Below, piece by piece: positions 54,956-63,206 of a DNA stretch of 64,000 nt (its first letter is position 1; each line of letters begins with the position of its first letter). The translations under genes and the position numbers were made by a program. The notes beneath the pieces were generated by a model, which saw only the letters and a program-made list of their open reading frames with translations, ran no database searches and was not told the DNA's origin. The stretch spans positions 896,501 to 960,500 of the forward strand of contig NZ_CP017415.1 of assembly GCF_001753245.1 (NCBI RefSeq). The letters are read 5' to 3'. The DNA comes from Acidihalobacter yilgarnensis. GTDB lineage: Bacteria > Pseudomonadota > Gammaproteobacteria > DSM-5130 > Acidihalobacteraceae.

Positions 54956-56635
54956 ATGAGCACACCATCAACGGCAATACCCAAGGGGCGAGCGAGCGGA
55001 CGTTCGTTCAATAAATTCGTCAGCAATCCAGTCCTTGAAGATTATTCGCTGCGCTATGCACCCACTTCGTTCAGGAAATGGTCCGAGTTTGCAGTGGCAT
55101 CCACGGCACTCGGCGGCATTGCGTATCTTGCAGACCAGGCCATCGGCGGCTCGTTGGCGATCCAGTTTGGCTTCACCAACGCGCTATGGGGCATTCTCGC
55201 CGCCGCGCTGGTTATTTTCCTGACGGGTATTCCGATCGCCTACTATTCGGCGAAATACAACGTCGACGTTGATCTGCTGACCCGTGGCGCGGGTTTTGGT
55301 TATTTGGGCTCGACAATCACCTCGGTCATCTACGCCTCGTTCACCTTCATATTCTTCGCGCTTGAAGGTTCGATCATGGCACAGGCCTTGTATCTGTATT
55401 TCCACATACCCCTGCCTTGGGGCTACGCACTGGCGTCGCTGATCATCATTCCGCTGGTCGTATTCGGCATGACCCTGTTGTCCAAGCTACAGGTTTGGAC
55501 GCAGCCGATCTGGATTACCCTGTTGTTCGCACCGCTGATCGCGGTGTTGTTCGGTGACCACAAGGCGCTTGCCGACTGGACCTCGTTTGCAGGGCATGCG
55601 CCGTCATCCGGTTTCAATCCGCTGTTGTTCGGCGGTGCTGCCGGTATCGCGCTGTCGTTGATCGCGCAGATCGGCGAACAGGCCGATTATCTGCGTTTCA
55701 TGCCTGCGAAGAAGCCCGGCAGCGCCTGGAAGTGGTGGTTGGCGGTGATGCTGGCCGGTCCGGGTTGGGTCATTCTGGGCGCCAGCAAACAGCTGATGGG
55801 TTCGTTGTTCGCCTCGGTGGCAGCCTCCCACGGCACGCCGTTGGCACAGGCGAACGAGCCGATCCAGATGTATGTCACCGGCTTTCATTACATCTTCCCC
55901 AGCGCCTTTGCCGCGCTGACCGTCGCGACCTTCTTTGTGATCCTGTCGCAGATCAAGATCAACGTCACCAATGCCTATTCGGGTTCGCTGTCCTGGTCCA
56001 ATTTCTTCTCGCGCACGCTGCACACCCATCCGGGCCGTGTGGTCTGGATCTTCTTCAATGTCGGCATTTCGCTAACGCTGATGGAAGCCAATATGTTCAG
56101 TGTACTCGGGCACATCCTCGGCTTTTATTCGAACGTCGCGGTGGCTTGGGTGGGTGCGGTGGTTGCGGATCTTGTCATCAACAAGCCGTTGCTCAAGCTG
56201 AGCCCGTCCTATATCGAGTTCAAGCGCGCGCATCTGTACAACTTCAATCCGGTTGGTTTCGGCTCGATGGTGATCGCCTCCATTATTTCCATCCTGGCCT
56301 TCTTCGATTTCTTCGGTGCCTATGCACAGGCGTTCTCGACCTTCATCGCGCTCGGTGTGGCCTTCGTGCTGTCACCGATTATCGCGATCATCACCCAAGG
56401 CAAATACTACATCGCACGCGACCCGCACTACCACGCGGGCACGCACCACGATGTACTGAACTGCAGCTCCTGCGGTTTCGAGTACGAGAAGGAAGACATG
56501 GCTTGCTGCCCGCACCATCAGGGCCCGATCTGCTCGTTGTGCTGCTCACTGGAATCCTCCTGCCATGACATGTGCAAAAAGCCAGACACGATCAACGGCA
56601 TGCCGGTAGTCACCATGCCCGAGCGCTGCGGCTAA
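54956..56635 (+). CDS. NCS1-family permease with C-terminal cysteine module (putative amide/urea-type transporter)
   Basis: A 559-residue inner-membrane transporter of the nucleobase-cation symporter-1 family, with twelve predicted helices. Family-like segments are LLTRGAGFGYLGSTIT (107-122), IAQIGEQADYLRFMP (236-250) and SQIKINVTNAY (331-341). After the last helix, residues 503-540 form CxxC-x11-C-x7-CxxCC-x5-C-x3-C, a possible zinc or iron-sulfur knot. Family substrates are purines, pyrimidines, hydantoin or allantoin. With formamidase and amidase downstream, a small amide is more likely here. The ATG at 54956 gives a protein colinear with the kinase's permease half. Confidence 0.88.
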   Translation: MSTPSTAIPKGRASGRSFNKFVSNPVLEDYSLRYAPTSFRKWSEFAVASTALGGIAYLADQAIGGSLAIQFGFTNALWGILAAALVIFLTGIPIAYYSAKYNVDVDLLTRGAGFGYLGSTITSVIYASFTFIFFALEGSIMAQALYLYFHIPLPWGYALASLIIIPLVVFGMTLLSKLQVWTQPIWITLLFAPLIAVLFGDHKALADWTSFAGHAPSSGFNPLLFGGAAGIALSLIAQIGEQADYLRFMPAKKPGSAWKWWLAVMLAGPGWVILGASKQLMGSLFASVAASHGTPLAQANEPIQMYVTGFHYIFPSAFAALTVATFFVILSQIKINVTNAYSGSLSWSNFFSRTLHTHPGRVVWIFFNVGISLTLMEANMFSVLGHILGFYSNVAVAWVGAVVADLVINKPLLKLSPSYIEFKRAHLYNFNPVGFGSMVIASIISILAFFDFFGAYAQAFSTFIALGVAFVLSPIIAIITQGKYYIARDPHYHAGTHHDVLNCSSCGFEYEKEDMACCPHHQGPICSLCCSLESSCHDMCKKPDTINGMPVVTMPERCG

Positions 56636-56731
56636 ATTTTCTCCACGAACCCGTGTGCGCCGCCCTACAAGCGGCGGTGCACACGAAAAGCCGCGCATAT
56701 CCGAAAACCGCTTCGTCTAGGGAGAAATACA

Positions 56732-57955
56732 ATGGAAACCTTAATCAAGGTTGATTTGAACAAGACGCCGGAGGAGCAGGCCGACGTATTACACAATCGC
56801 TGGCACCCCGACATTCCAATGGTCGCGGTGGTGAAGCCGGGCGCTGAGTTCCGCATCGAGTGCATTGATTGGACCGGCGGGCAGATCGGAAACAACGACA
56901 GCGCCAACGATGTGCGCGACGTCGATCTGACCAAGGTGCATTATCTCAGTGGTCCGATCGGGGTCGAGGGCGCCGAGCCGGGCGATCTGTTGGTAGTCGA
57001 TATTCTTGACGTTGGCGTGCTGCCGGATTCAGCCTGGGGATTCAATGGACTCTTCGCCTTCGAGAATGGCGGCGGGTTTCTCACGGACCACTATCCCGAG
57101 GCGAAGAAATCCTGCTGGGATTTCCATGGTATCTATACCTCCTCGCGTCACATTCCCAACGTCGAATTCGCTGGCGTGATGCATCCGGGCTTGATCGGCT
57201 GCCTACCGTCGCAAGAGCTGCTTGCCGAATGGAACAAGCGCGAGGGCGCCCTGGTTGCCACCGACCCGGATCGAGTACCGCCTTTGGCAGCGCTGCCCTA
57301 TGAGGAAACCGCGCTGATGGGCCGCATGACGGGGGAAGCGGCCGTGAAGGCGGCGAAAGAAGGTGCGCGCACCGTGCCGCCACGCGAGCATGGCGGTAAT
57401 TGCGACATCAAGGATCTCACTAAGGGCTCCAAGGTTTATTTCCCGGTTTACGTCAACGGTGCGGGCCTGTCCATGGGCGATATTCACTTCTCCCAGGGCG
57501 ACGGCGAGATTTCCTTCTGCGGCGCCATCGAAATGGCTGGTTATCTCGATTTGCGCGTCAGTTTGATCAAGGGTGGTGTGGCCAAATACGGCATCAAAAA
57601 CCCTGTCTTCAAGCCCAGTCCATTATCACCGAAATACGAAGATTATCTGATCTTCGAGGGTATTTCCGTCGACGAGAATGGCAAGCAGTTCTATCTGGAT
57701 GCCCATGTCGCATACAAGCAGGCCTGTCTGAATGCGATCGAATACTTGAAGAAATTCGGTTATTCCGGCGAACAGGCGTACGCGATCCTGGGCACCGCGC
57801 CGGTACAGGGGCATATCAGCGGAATCGTTGATATTCCGAATGCCTGCGCGACGCTTTGGCTGCCGACAGGCATCTTCGATTTCGATCCCAATCCGAGCGC
57901 AGCCGGCCCGCAGATCATGGTCGAACCCGGCGTCAGCCTTGCTTCCACCAGCTGA
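56732..57955 (+). CDS. fmdA: Formamidase (acetamidase/formamidase family)
   Basis: Hydrolyses formamide to formate and ammonia. The 407-residue protein follows FmdA-type formamidases closely: MPETL-like start (METLIKVDLNKTPEEQ), HNRWHPDIPM, the ECIDWTGGQIGNNDSANDV section, FHGIYTSSRHIPNVEFAG, and PREHGGNCDIKDL, the metal-site region. A GGGAG ribosome site precedes the ATG. It is 96 bases downstream of the transporter and 22 bases upstream of fmdB, so the three form one operon. Oligomeric enzymes of this family are cytoplasmic. Confidence 0.95.
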   Translation: METLIKVDLNKTPEEQADVLHNRWHPDIPMVAVVKPGAEFRIECIDWTGGQIGNNDSANDVRDVDLTKVHYLSGPIGVEGAEPGDLLVVDILDVGVLPDSAWGFNGLFAFENGGGFLTDHYPEAKKSCWDFHGIYTSSRHIPNVEFAGVMHPGLIGCLPSQELLAEWNKREGALVATDPDRVPPLAALPYEETALMGRMTGEAAVKAAKEGARTVPPREHGGNCDIKDLTKGSKVYFPVYVNGAGLSMGDIHFSQGDGEISFCGAIEMAGYLDLRVSLIKGGVAKYGIKNPVFKPSPLSPKYEDYLIFEGISVDENGKQFYLDAHVAYKQACLNAIEYLKKFGYSGEQAYAILGTAPVQGHISGIVDIPNACATLWLPTGIFDFDPNPSAAGPQIMVEPGVSLASTS

Positions 57956-57977
57956 TTACAGATCGAGGGAGACAACG

Positions 57978-58337
57978 ATGCCTCTATATGACTACGCCTG
58001 TCCCAGTTGCGGCGAATTTTCCGAGTTTGCCGCAATCAATCGCTCGGCCGAGCCCGCATCCTGCCCAATGTGTGGTGGGTCGGCATCCCGTGTGATCGGC
58101 GCGCCCGCACTGGCTTTGATGTCTTCGGCCCTCAGGCAGGCACATACACGCAGCGAAAAGAGCGCACATGCGCCTGCCCGAACATCCACACGGGGTTGCG
58201 GTTGCCACGGTAGCCACACTTGCAATAGCGCCGTCGTCAAGCGTGTGAACGATACGCGCATCTCGCGAGGCGGGACTGCCGGAAGCCAGATGAAGACCGG
58301 GGCGGCGGGTGCTCGACCATGGATGTTGGGGCACTGA
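57978..58337 (+). CDS. fmdB: FmdB-type zinc-ribbon protein
   Basis: A 119-residue protein with the FmdB zinc ribbon at the N-terminus: MPLYDYACPSCGEF (CxxC) and, 19 residues later, CPMCGGSASRVIGAP (CxxC). The rest is low-complexity and contains an extra cluster GCGCHGSHTC. FmdB proteins accompany formamidases and were proposed to regulate or mature the operon's products. The biochemical role is not proven. A GGGAG site precedes the ATG. It sits between fmdA and amiE in the same operon. Confidence 0.85.
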   Translation: MPLYDYACPSCGEFSEFAAINRSAEPASCPMCGGSASRVIGAPALALMSSALRQAHTRSEKSAHAPARTSTRGCGCHGSHTCNSAVVKRVNDTRISRGGTAGSQMKTGAAGARPWMLGH

Positions 58338-58448
58338 CATCGGCATGCGAGCGCGCTGGCGTTGCTGCTCACTATGAAGGTCAATGCGATCGTCGGGTGA
58401 TGCCCGAACATTCGATTGCCATTCCATTTATTCGGAGAGATTTCTGTC

Positions 58449-59492
58449 ATGAGACACGGTGATATTTCATCCAGCGCGGATACGGTCGGCGTTGCCGTTG
58501 TGAATTATAAAATGCCGCGCTTGCATACACGTGCGGAGGTCCTGGAGAACGCCCACAAGATCGCCGATATGGTGGTGGGCATGAAGCAGGGGCTGCCGGG
58601 TATGGATCTGGTTATTTTCCCGGAATATAGCACCCACGGCATTATGTACGATGCCAAGGAAATGTATGAAACCGCCTCTTCGGTGCCTGGTTCTGAAACC
58701 GAAATATTTTCCGCGGCCTGTCGCAAGGCAAAAACTTGGGGTGTGTTTTCGTTGACCGGGGAGTGTCATGAGGAGCATCCCAATAAAGCACCTTATAACA
58801 CACTGATACTGATCAACGATCAGGGCGAAATCGTGCAGAAATATCGCAAGATCATGCCCTGGTGCCCAATCGAAGGTTGGTATCCGGGTGGTAAAACCTA
58901 TGTGACCGAAGGGCCGAAGGGACTGATGGTCAGTTTGATTATCTGCGATGACGGCAATTACCCGGAAATCTGGCGCGACTGCGCAATGAAGGGCGCAGAA
59001 CTCATCGTGCGTTGCCAAGGTTACATGTATCCCTCCAAAGAACAGCAAGTCGTCGTCGCCAAGGCGATGGCCTGGATGAATAACAGCTATGTTGCGGTAG
59101 CGAACGCCACCGGCTTCGACGGCGTGTATTCCTATTTCGGTCATTCCGCGATTGTCGGTTTCGATGGCCGTACGCTCGGTGAATGCGGCGAAGAGGAATA
59201 CGGTATCCAGTATGCCGAGCTTTCCGTCTCCCAGATTCGTGATTCGCGAAAGCATGGTCAGTCTGAAAATCATCTCTATAAGCTTCTGCACCGCGGCTAT
59301 ACCGGCATGATCAATTCGGGTGACGACATTAATGGTGCACTGGAATGTCCCTACGAGTTTTATAAAACCTGGGTGACCGACCCTGCACTGGCACGTGAAA
59401 ATGTGGAAAAAATAACCCGTAGCACGCCTGGTACCGCCGAATGCCCGATTGTAGGCATCCCTAATGAGGAAACGCTTGGCGGACATAAATGA
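58449..59492 (+). CDS. amiE: Aliphatic amidase
   Basis: Hydrolyses short-chain amides such as acetamide and propionamide to the acid and ammonia. At 347 residues it aligns without gaps to the Pseudomonas-type enzyme, even in numbering: catalytic Glu59 (FPEY), Lys134 (KYRK) and Cys166 (IICDDGN), with [13 protein letters not shown] following. The ATG at 58449 gives the family N-terminus [20 protein letters not shown]. It is the last gene of the transporter-fmdA-fmdB-amiE unit, and the two amidases together cover formamide to C3 amides as nitrogen sources. Confidence 0.96.
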   Translation: MRHGDISSSADTVGVAVVNYKMPRLHTRAEVLENAHKIADMVVGMKQGLPGMDLVIFPEYSTHGIMYDAKEMYETASSVPGSETEIFSAACRKAKTWGVFSLTGECHEEHPNKAPYNTLILINDQGEIVQKYRKIMPWCPIEGWYPGGKTYVTEGPKGLMVSLIICDDGNYPEIWRDCAMKGAELIVRCQGYMYPSKEQQVVVAKAMAWMNNSYVAVANATGFDGVYSYFGHSAIVGFDGRTLGECGEEEYGIQYAELSVSQIRDSRKHGQSENHLYKLLHRGYTGMINSGDDINGALECPYEFYKTWVTDPALARENVEKITRSTPGTAECPIVGIPNEETLGGHK

Positions 59493-59527
59493 CCGCCTGG
59501 AAGAATAAGTAATAAAGACGCAATATT

Positions 59528-59560
59528 CAGGATCGCAGCGACGGGATCGCTGCGATCCTG
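59528..59560. terminator. Perfect 14-bp stem after amiE
   Basis: CAGGATCGCAGCGA (59528-59541) pairs with TCGCTGCGATCCTG (59547-59560) over a five-base loop. It lies 35 bases after the amiE stop. There is no T tract, so it may act as a terminator with Rho or as a 3' RNA stabiliser. Confidence 0.55.
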
Positions 59561-59796
59561 CGCGGAAAAAATACGCATGGCATTCCTTGTCGATAAATTT
59601 ACCCAGCATTTATCTGTCGCAATTTTCACAGTCTGGTGGGTGACGTCGTCTATACGGTGTTGATGGCCGTATCGGGTGGCAAGCGTACCGCGTATTGATG
59701 CGCAATTGACCATTCGGAGAGTGTGATTCATGCAAGGCTACAAAATATTCTAGCGATGCACTCAAGTCACTGCTCGCAAGTTGAAGTGACCCATAA

Positions 59797-59825
59797 GCCA
59801 TCTGGGTTTGCGGAACCGAGATGGC
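59797..59825 (+). promoter_or_regulatory. Hairpin directly upstream of the vWA gene start
   Basis: GCCATCT (59797-59803) pairs with AGATGGC (59819-59825), and inside it GGTT pairs with AACC around TGCGG. The ribosome site GAGAGAA follows at once, so the hairpin could limit ribosome access. The remaining 59561-59796 holds no gene that I can see. Confidence 0.4.
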
Positions 59826-59837
59826 TGAGAGAATAAC

Positions 59838-61682
59838 TTGTCGGTCGAATTCATGTCAGTGCGAGGTCATGAGCCAGCGGTCGCGGAAGCGTGCGTTAGG
59901 GACGGGTGCGCGGCAGTACTGCTGGATGACGTGCGTTATCGTCTGCAGCTTTATTTGATCGCATTATGGGGCCGGGATTTCGCCATCGAGCCGCTGAGTG
60001 ACGATGCTACATCGCCTTTGACGCAACGTCCTTGTTTGCGTGGAGACACCATCCATCTGCCGTCCAGGATCGAAGCAGGCGAGGAGGTGTCGGCAATGGC
60101 GCATTACCGCGCCGCTGCGGTACACGCCGCTGCGCATGCGATCTACTCCCACGCCTTCGATGCGCAGGACCTCAAACCGCGCCAGCGCCTGTTGGTCGAG
60201 CTGATCGAGGATGCGCGTGTCGAGTATCTTGCCATTCAGCGTTTTCCCCGACTTCGATACCTGTGGGCATCGTTACTCCCCCCGAAACCGTCGACAGCAA
60301 TGCCGTTCCCGGCGCTGATTTGGCAATTATCCAAGGCGTTACTGGCGCCAGAGGCGGCCTATCGCGGCGATTTTTGGATTGACAAGGGCGTGGGACTGTT
60401 TTTAGAAAGACGCGCGTGCATGGAGGATCCGACTATTTCGCGTGAGATTGGCTTGCGCCTGGCTCACGATCTCGGGCAGATGCGTTTGGCAATGGACGAG
60501 GGCGGGACGTTGCCGCTATTGGCGAGTTATCGGGACGATAATCGACATCTGTGGCTGCAGGTGCGCGAAACGCTGTCCGAGGATGCCCAGAATGCGGCAG
60601 AGTGTATGCCCGCAAGTCGTCCAGAGGCCTTTTTGGAAGAGGCCACAGAAGGGCGTCGGCTCGCCTTCTCGGAAATCGCTCTGACGGGTGAGGGTGGCGA
60701 TGTGGGTTACCGGGTAGAGGTGACATCGGATGATGCGAGCCTGTCTTTCTATCAATCGACCGCGCCCTGCCCAGAGCCGAACCGCATGCGCTACCCCGAA
60801 TGGTTTGAGGATCTGGGATTCGAGCGCCAGAACTGGTGCACGGTACGCGAGCAGTCCGCACCCACTTCGGATACCGTCGAAGCGGAGCGCGCGCTGGGGG
60901 AGCGCCAGGTGTTGCTACGCCGTCTACGCAACGTAATAGGTGCCCTGCGCATGCGCCGGATAGTGCGCTTGCGGGCGCAGGAAAGTGGCGACGATCTGGA
61001 CCTGGATGCTGCCATCCGCGTGTTGGCCGAATGGCGGACTGGCCGCGTGCCCGATGCCTACGTCTATCAGCGTAGACGGATACAGAACGACTCGTCACTG
61101 AACACGTCGTTACTGCTGGATTTGTCCGAGTCCGTTAATACGCCGGTATCGGCAGTCGGTCGACGGGTGCTCGATCTTGCCCGCGAGGCCGTTCTTCTGC
61201 TTGGGCAGACAGTGGATGGATTGGGGCACCCATTGGCGGTGGCCGGATTCCGTTCGAATGGGCGCCATGAAATCGACTATCTGCGCGTGAAGGGCTTCGA
61301 CGAAGATTTCGATGCCGAGGCACGTGGCCGGCTGTATGGTCTGACGGGCGGCGGATCGACACGGATGGGGGCAGCGATCCGACATGCGACGGCCTCGCTG
61401 GCTGCCGAAACGGGAAGCCACCGATTATTGCTCGTGGTAACCGACGGGGTACCCGCGGATATTGATGTATTCAACCCGGATCACCTGGTCTCCGATGCAC
61501 GCCATGCCGTGATGCAGGCGCGTCGGCAAGGCGTTCAGGTGTTTTGCGTCAGCCTGGACCCTCGGGCGGATGTCTACGTATCGCGCATCTTCGGCCTGGC
61601 TCACTATCTTGTGCTAGACCAAGTGGAATATCTGCCTGAGCGATTGACGCGCTTGTTCCTGAAATTCGCGAGTACGGCGTGA
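59838..61682 (+). CDS. NorD/CbbO-family vWA-domain protein
   Basis: A 614-residue protein with a C-terminal von Willebrand A domain: MIDAS motif DLSES in LLLDLSESVNTP, GGGSTRMGAA for the conserved Thr, and VTDGVPADID for the Asp. The N-terminal half (for example HAIYSHAF and EDARVEYLAIQRFPRLRYL) matches the region shared by NorD and CbbO proteins, which work with a MoxR-type AAA+ ATPase to insert metals into or activate nitric oxide reductase or RuBisCO. No AAA+ partner, nor nor or cbb gene, is in the window, so its client is unknown. A TTG at 59838 follows GAGAGAA. An ATG at 59853 is the alternative. Confidence 0.8.
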   Translation: MSVEFMSVRGHEPAVAEACVRDGCAAVLLDDVRYRLQLYLIALWGRDFAIEPLSDDATSPLTQRPCLRGDTIHLPSRIEAGEEVSAMAHYRAAAVHAAAHAIYSHAFDAQDLKPRQRLLVELIEDARVEYLAIQRFPRLRYLWASLLPPKPSTAMPFPALIWQLSKALLAPEAAYRGDFWIDKGVGLFLERRACMEDPTISREIGLRLAHDLGQMRLAMDEGGTLPLLASYRDDNRHLWLQVRETLSEDAQNAAECMPASRPEAFLEEATEGRRLAFSEIALTGEGGDVGYRVEVTSDDASLSFYQSTAPCPEPNRMRYPEWFEDLGFERQNWCTVREQSAPTSDTVEAERALGERQVLLRRLRNVIGALRMRRIVRLRAQESGDDLDLDAAIRVLAEWRTGRVPDAYVYQRRRIQNDSSLNTSLLLDLSESVNTPVSAVGRRVLDLAREAVLLLGQTVDGLGHPLAVAGFRSNGRHEIDYLRVKGFDEDFDAEARGRLYGLTGGGSTRMGAAIRHATASLAAETGSHRLLLVVTDGVPADIDVFNPDHLVSDARHAVMQARRQGVQVFCVSLDPRADVYVSRIFGLAHYLVLDQVEYLPERLTRLFLKFASTA

Positions 61683-61836
61683 TCGCCCTGCTGGCGTATG
61701 TCTGTGGGAGGCTGCCGCTAAGATACCTCCCCAGATGTGTAGGTGACTTGCCCAGCGTCAAACGTAAGCCGGCAACAGGCCTCCGTTCATGAGCGCGGCA
61801 TGTTCTGCCTACGGAAAATCTCAAGAGGATTGATGG

Positions 61837-62088
61837 ATGTCAGGCTATCAGGATGCCGTCGAGTATATTGCTGGGCAAATCGTGGATGGTCAACTCAAAC
61901 CCGGGGTGCAGCTGGTTTCCGAGCGTCAACTCAGTGAAGAATTGCATGTTTCGCGTCAAACCCTGCGCGCAGCCCTGATCAAACTGGAGGCGGATGGTCT
62001 GATCTACGGAGTGAGTCGGCGCGGTTGGTTTGTGAGCCCTCCACGTCGTCAATTCCGGATACAACGTCGTGCCGACGGCCTGGAATGA
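61837..62088 (+). CDS. GntR-type winged-helix DNA-binding protein without effector domain
   Basis: Only 83 residues: MSGYQDAVEYIAGQIVDGQL, PGVQLVSERQLSEELHVSRQ and LRAALIKLEADGLIYGVSRRG form the complete GntR winged helix, and the protein then ends with a short basic tail. The ligand-binding domain of HutC/PhnF-type regulators is missing. It has an AGAGG ribosome site and may be a functional short regulator, or the remainder of a longer gene. It precedes the eutC remnant and could have regulated it. Confidence 0.75.
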   Translation: MSGYQDAVEYIAGQIVDGQLKPGVQLVSERQLSEELHVSRQTLRAALIKLEADGLIYGVSRRGWFVSPPRRQFRIQRRADGLE

Positions 62089-62093
62089 GGCTC

Positions 62094-62924
62094 ATGCCAC
62101 AGACAGAACAGGCGCTGAAGTCAGCAGGCCTGTGAGCGCCGGTCGCCACAGCAGGTCATAGGCCTTTTTACGTCGTTACACCGATGCGCGTATCGCCCTG
62201 GGGCGCGTTGGGAGCAGTCAACCTACACAAACGCTGCTGGATTTTCGCTTGGCGCATGCCCAGGCGCGCGATGCGGTACACCGCCCGCTTGATGTCACCA
62301 CTCTGTTCGCACAATTGGCGATATTCGATCTGCCCATGCGGTCTATATCGAGCAATGCGCCTGATCGCGCGACGTATTTGCAGCGACGAATCTGGGGCGT
62401 GAATTGACCTTGTCCACACGCGCGATCTGGCAGCCGAGTCGGGCGCGACGGCTGGTTGTGATGTCGCGTTCGCCATCGCCGATGGCTTGTCGTTTATGGC
62501 GGTAGAGCGCCACGCGCCCGCATTGCTGGCGGCGGCGCTGCCTGCGTTGCATGCTGAACATTGGCATATCGGCCCACTGGTGGTCGCGCGACAGGCGCGC
62601 GTTGCCATGGGAGATGCGGTGGGGCATGCATTGAATGCCGAACTTGTTGTCGTACTCATTGGCGAGTGACCGGGACTGAGTTCTCCGGACAGTCTCGGTG
62701 TTTATTTGACGTATCGCCCGCGCCCGGGGCGTAGCAACGCCGAGCGCAATTGCGTCAGCAATATTCGTCCCGAGGGCCTTGCGTGTGACGCTGCTGCTCG
62801 CAAGCTCGTGTACTTGCTCCTGGAGGCGCGCCGTCGGGGCTTGACGGGTATCCACCTCAAGGATGATGCACCTCGCTTGCTTGCCGATGGCGCATCGCCC
62901 CGCGATGACACTTCGATGATCTGA
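62094..62924 (+). pseudogene. eutC: Ethanolamine ammonia-lyase small subunit (EutC) remnant
   Basis: Across three frames the translation follows EutC: YTDARIALGRVGSSQPTQ and FRLAHAQARDAVHRPLDV (62179-62290), then APDRATYLQR. A one-base shift near 62390 and its reversal near 62405 follow, then DVAFAIADGLS (62459-62491), AELVVVLIGE, a TGA at 62667-62669 in place of the usual Arg codon, and [10 protein letters not shown] to [12 protein letters not shown] and [16 protein letters not shown]. At least three lesions make it non-functional. No eutB large-subunit gene lies upstream. It would have released ammonia from ethanolamine with adenosylcobalamin. The first recognisable residues begin at about 62162. 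ATG 62094 is a possible original start. Confidence 0.82.
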
Positions 62925-63206
62925 ATCGCGCACGCTATGAAGCGTGTGGGAAGACGTTTGATGTTTTGCTCATGAGCTTGGAGCAGAGGAAGACGGCGAG
63001 AGGTTGGTTGCCCCATACGGCAAAGCCGGTCCGGCAGCGCAATTTTCTAATAGTTCGTTGTTTGTTGTTTTCATTGGATAAGGAAATAATTTCTCATTAC
63101 TGTCATGTTGTCTTAACGATTAGTTAACCATTGCCAGAATACCATTCTCCCCTTGGATGCGAGGCGCGTTCTAGCGCTTCAATGAAATAACCATGGAGGA
63201 TGGGCA

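Noticed and set aside
59797-59837. TPP riboswitch-like GGCTGAGA before the vWA gene
   Set aside because: Only this short motif is present. The second conserved TPP section and a thiamine-related gene are missing.
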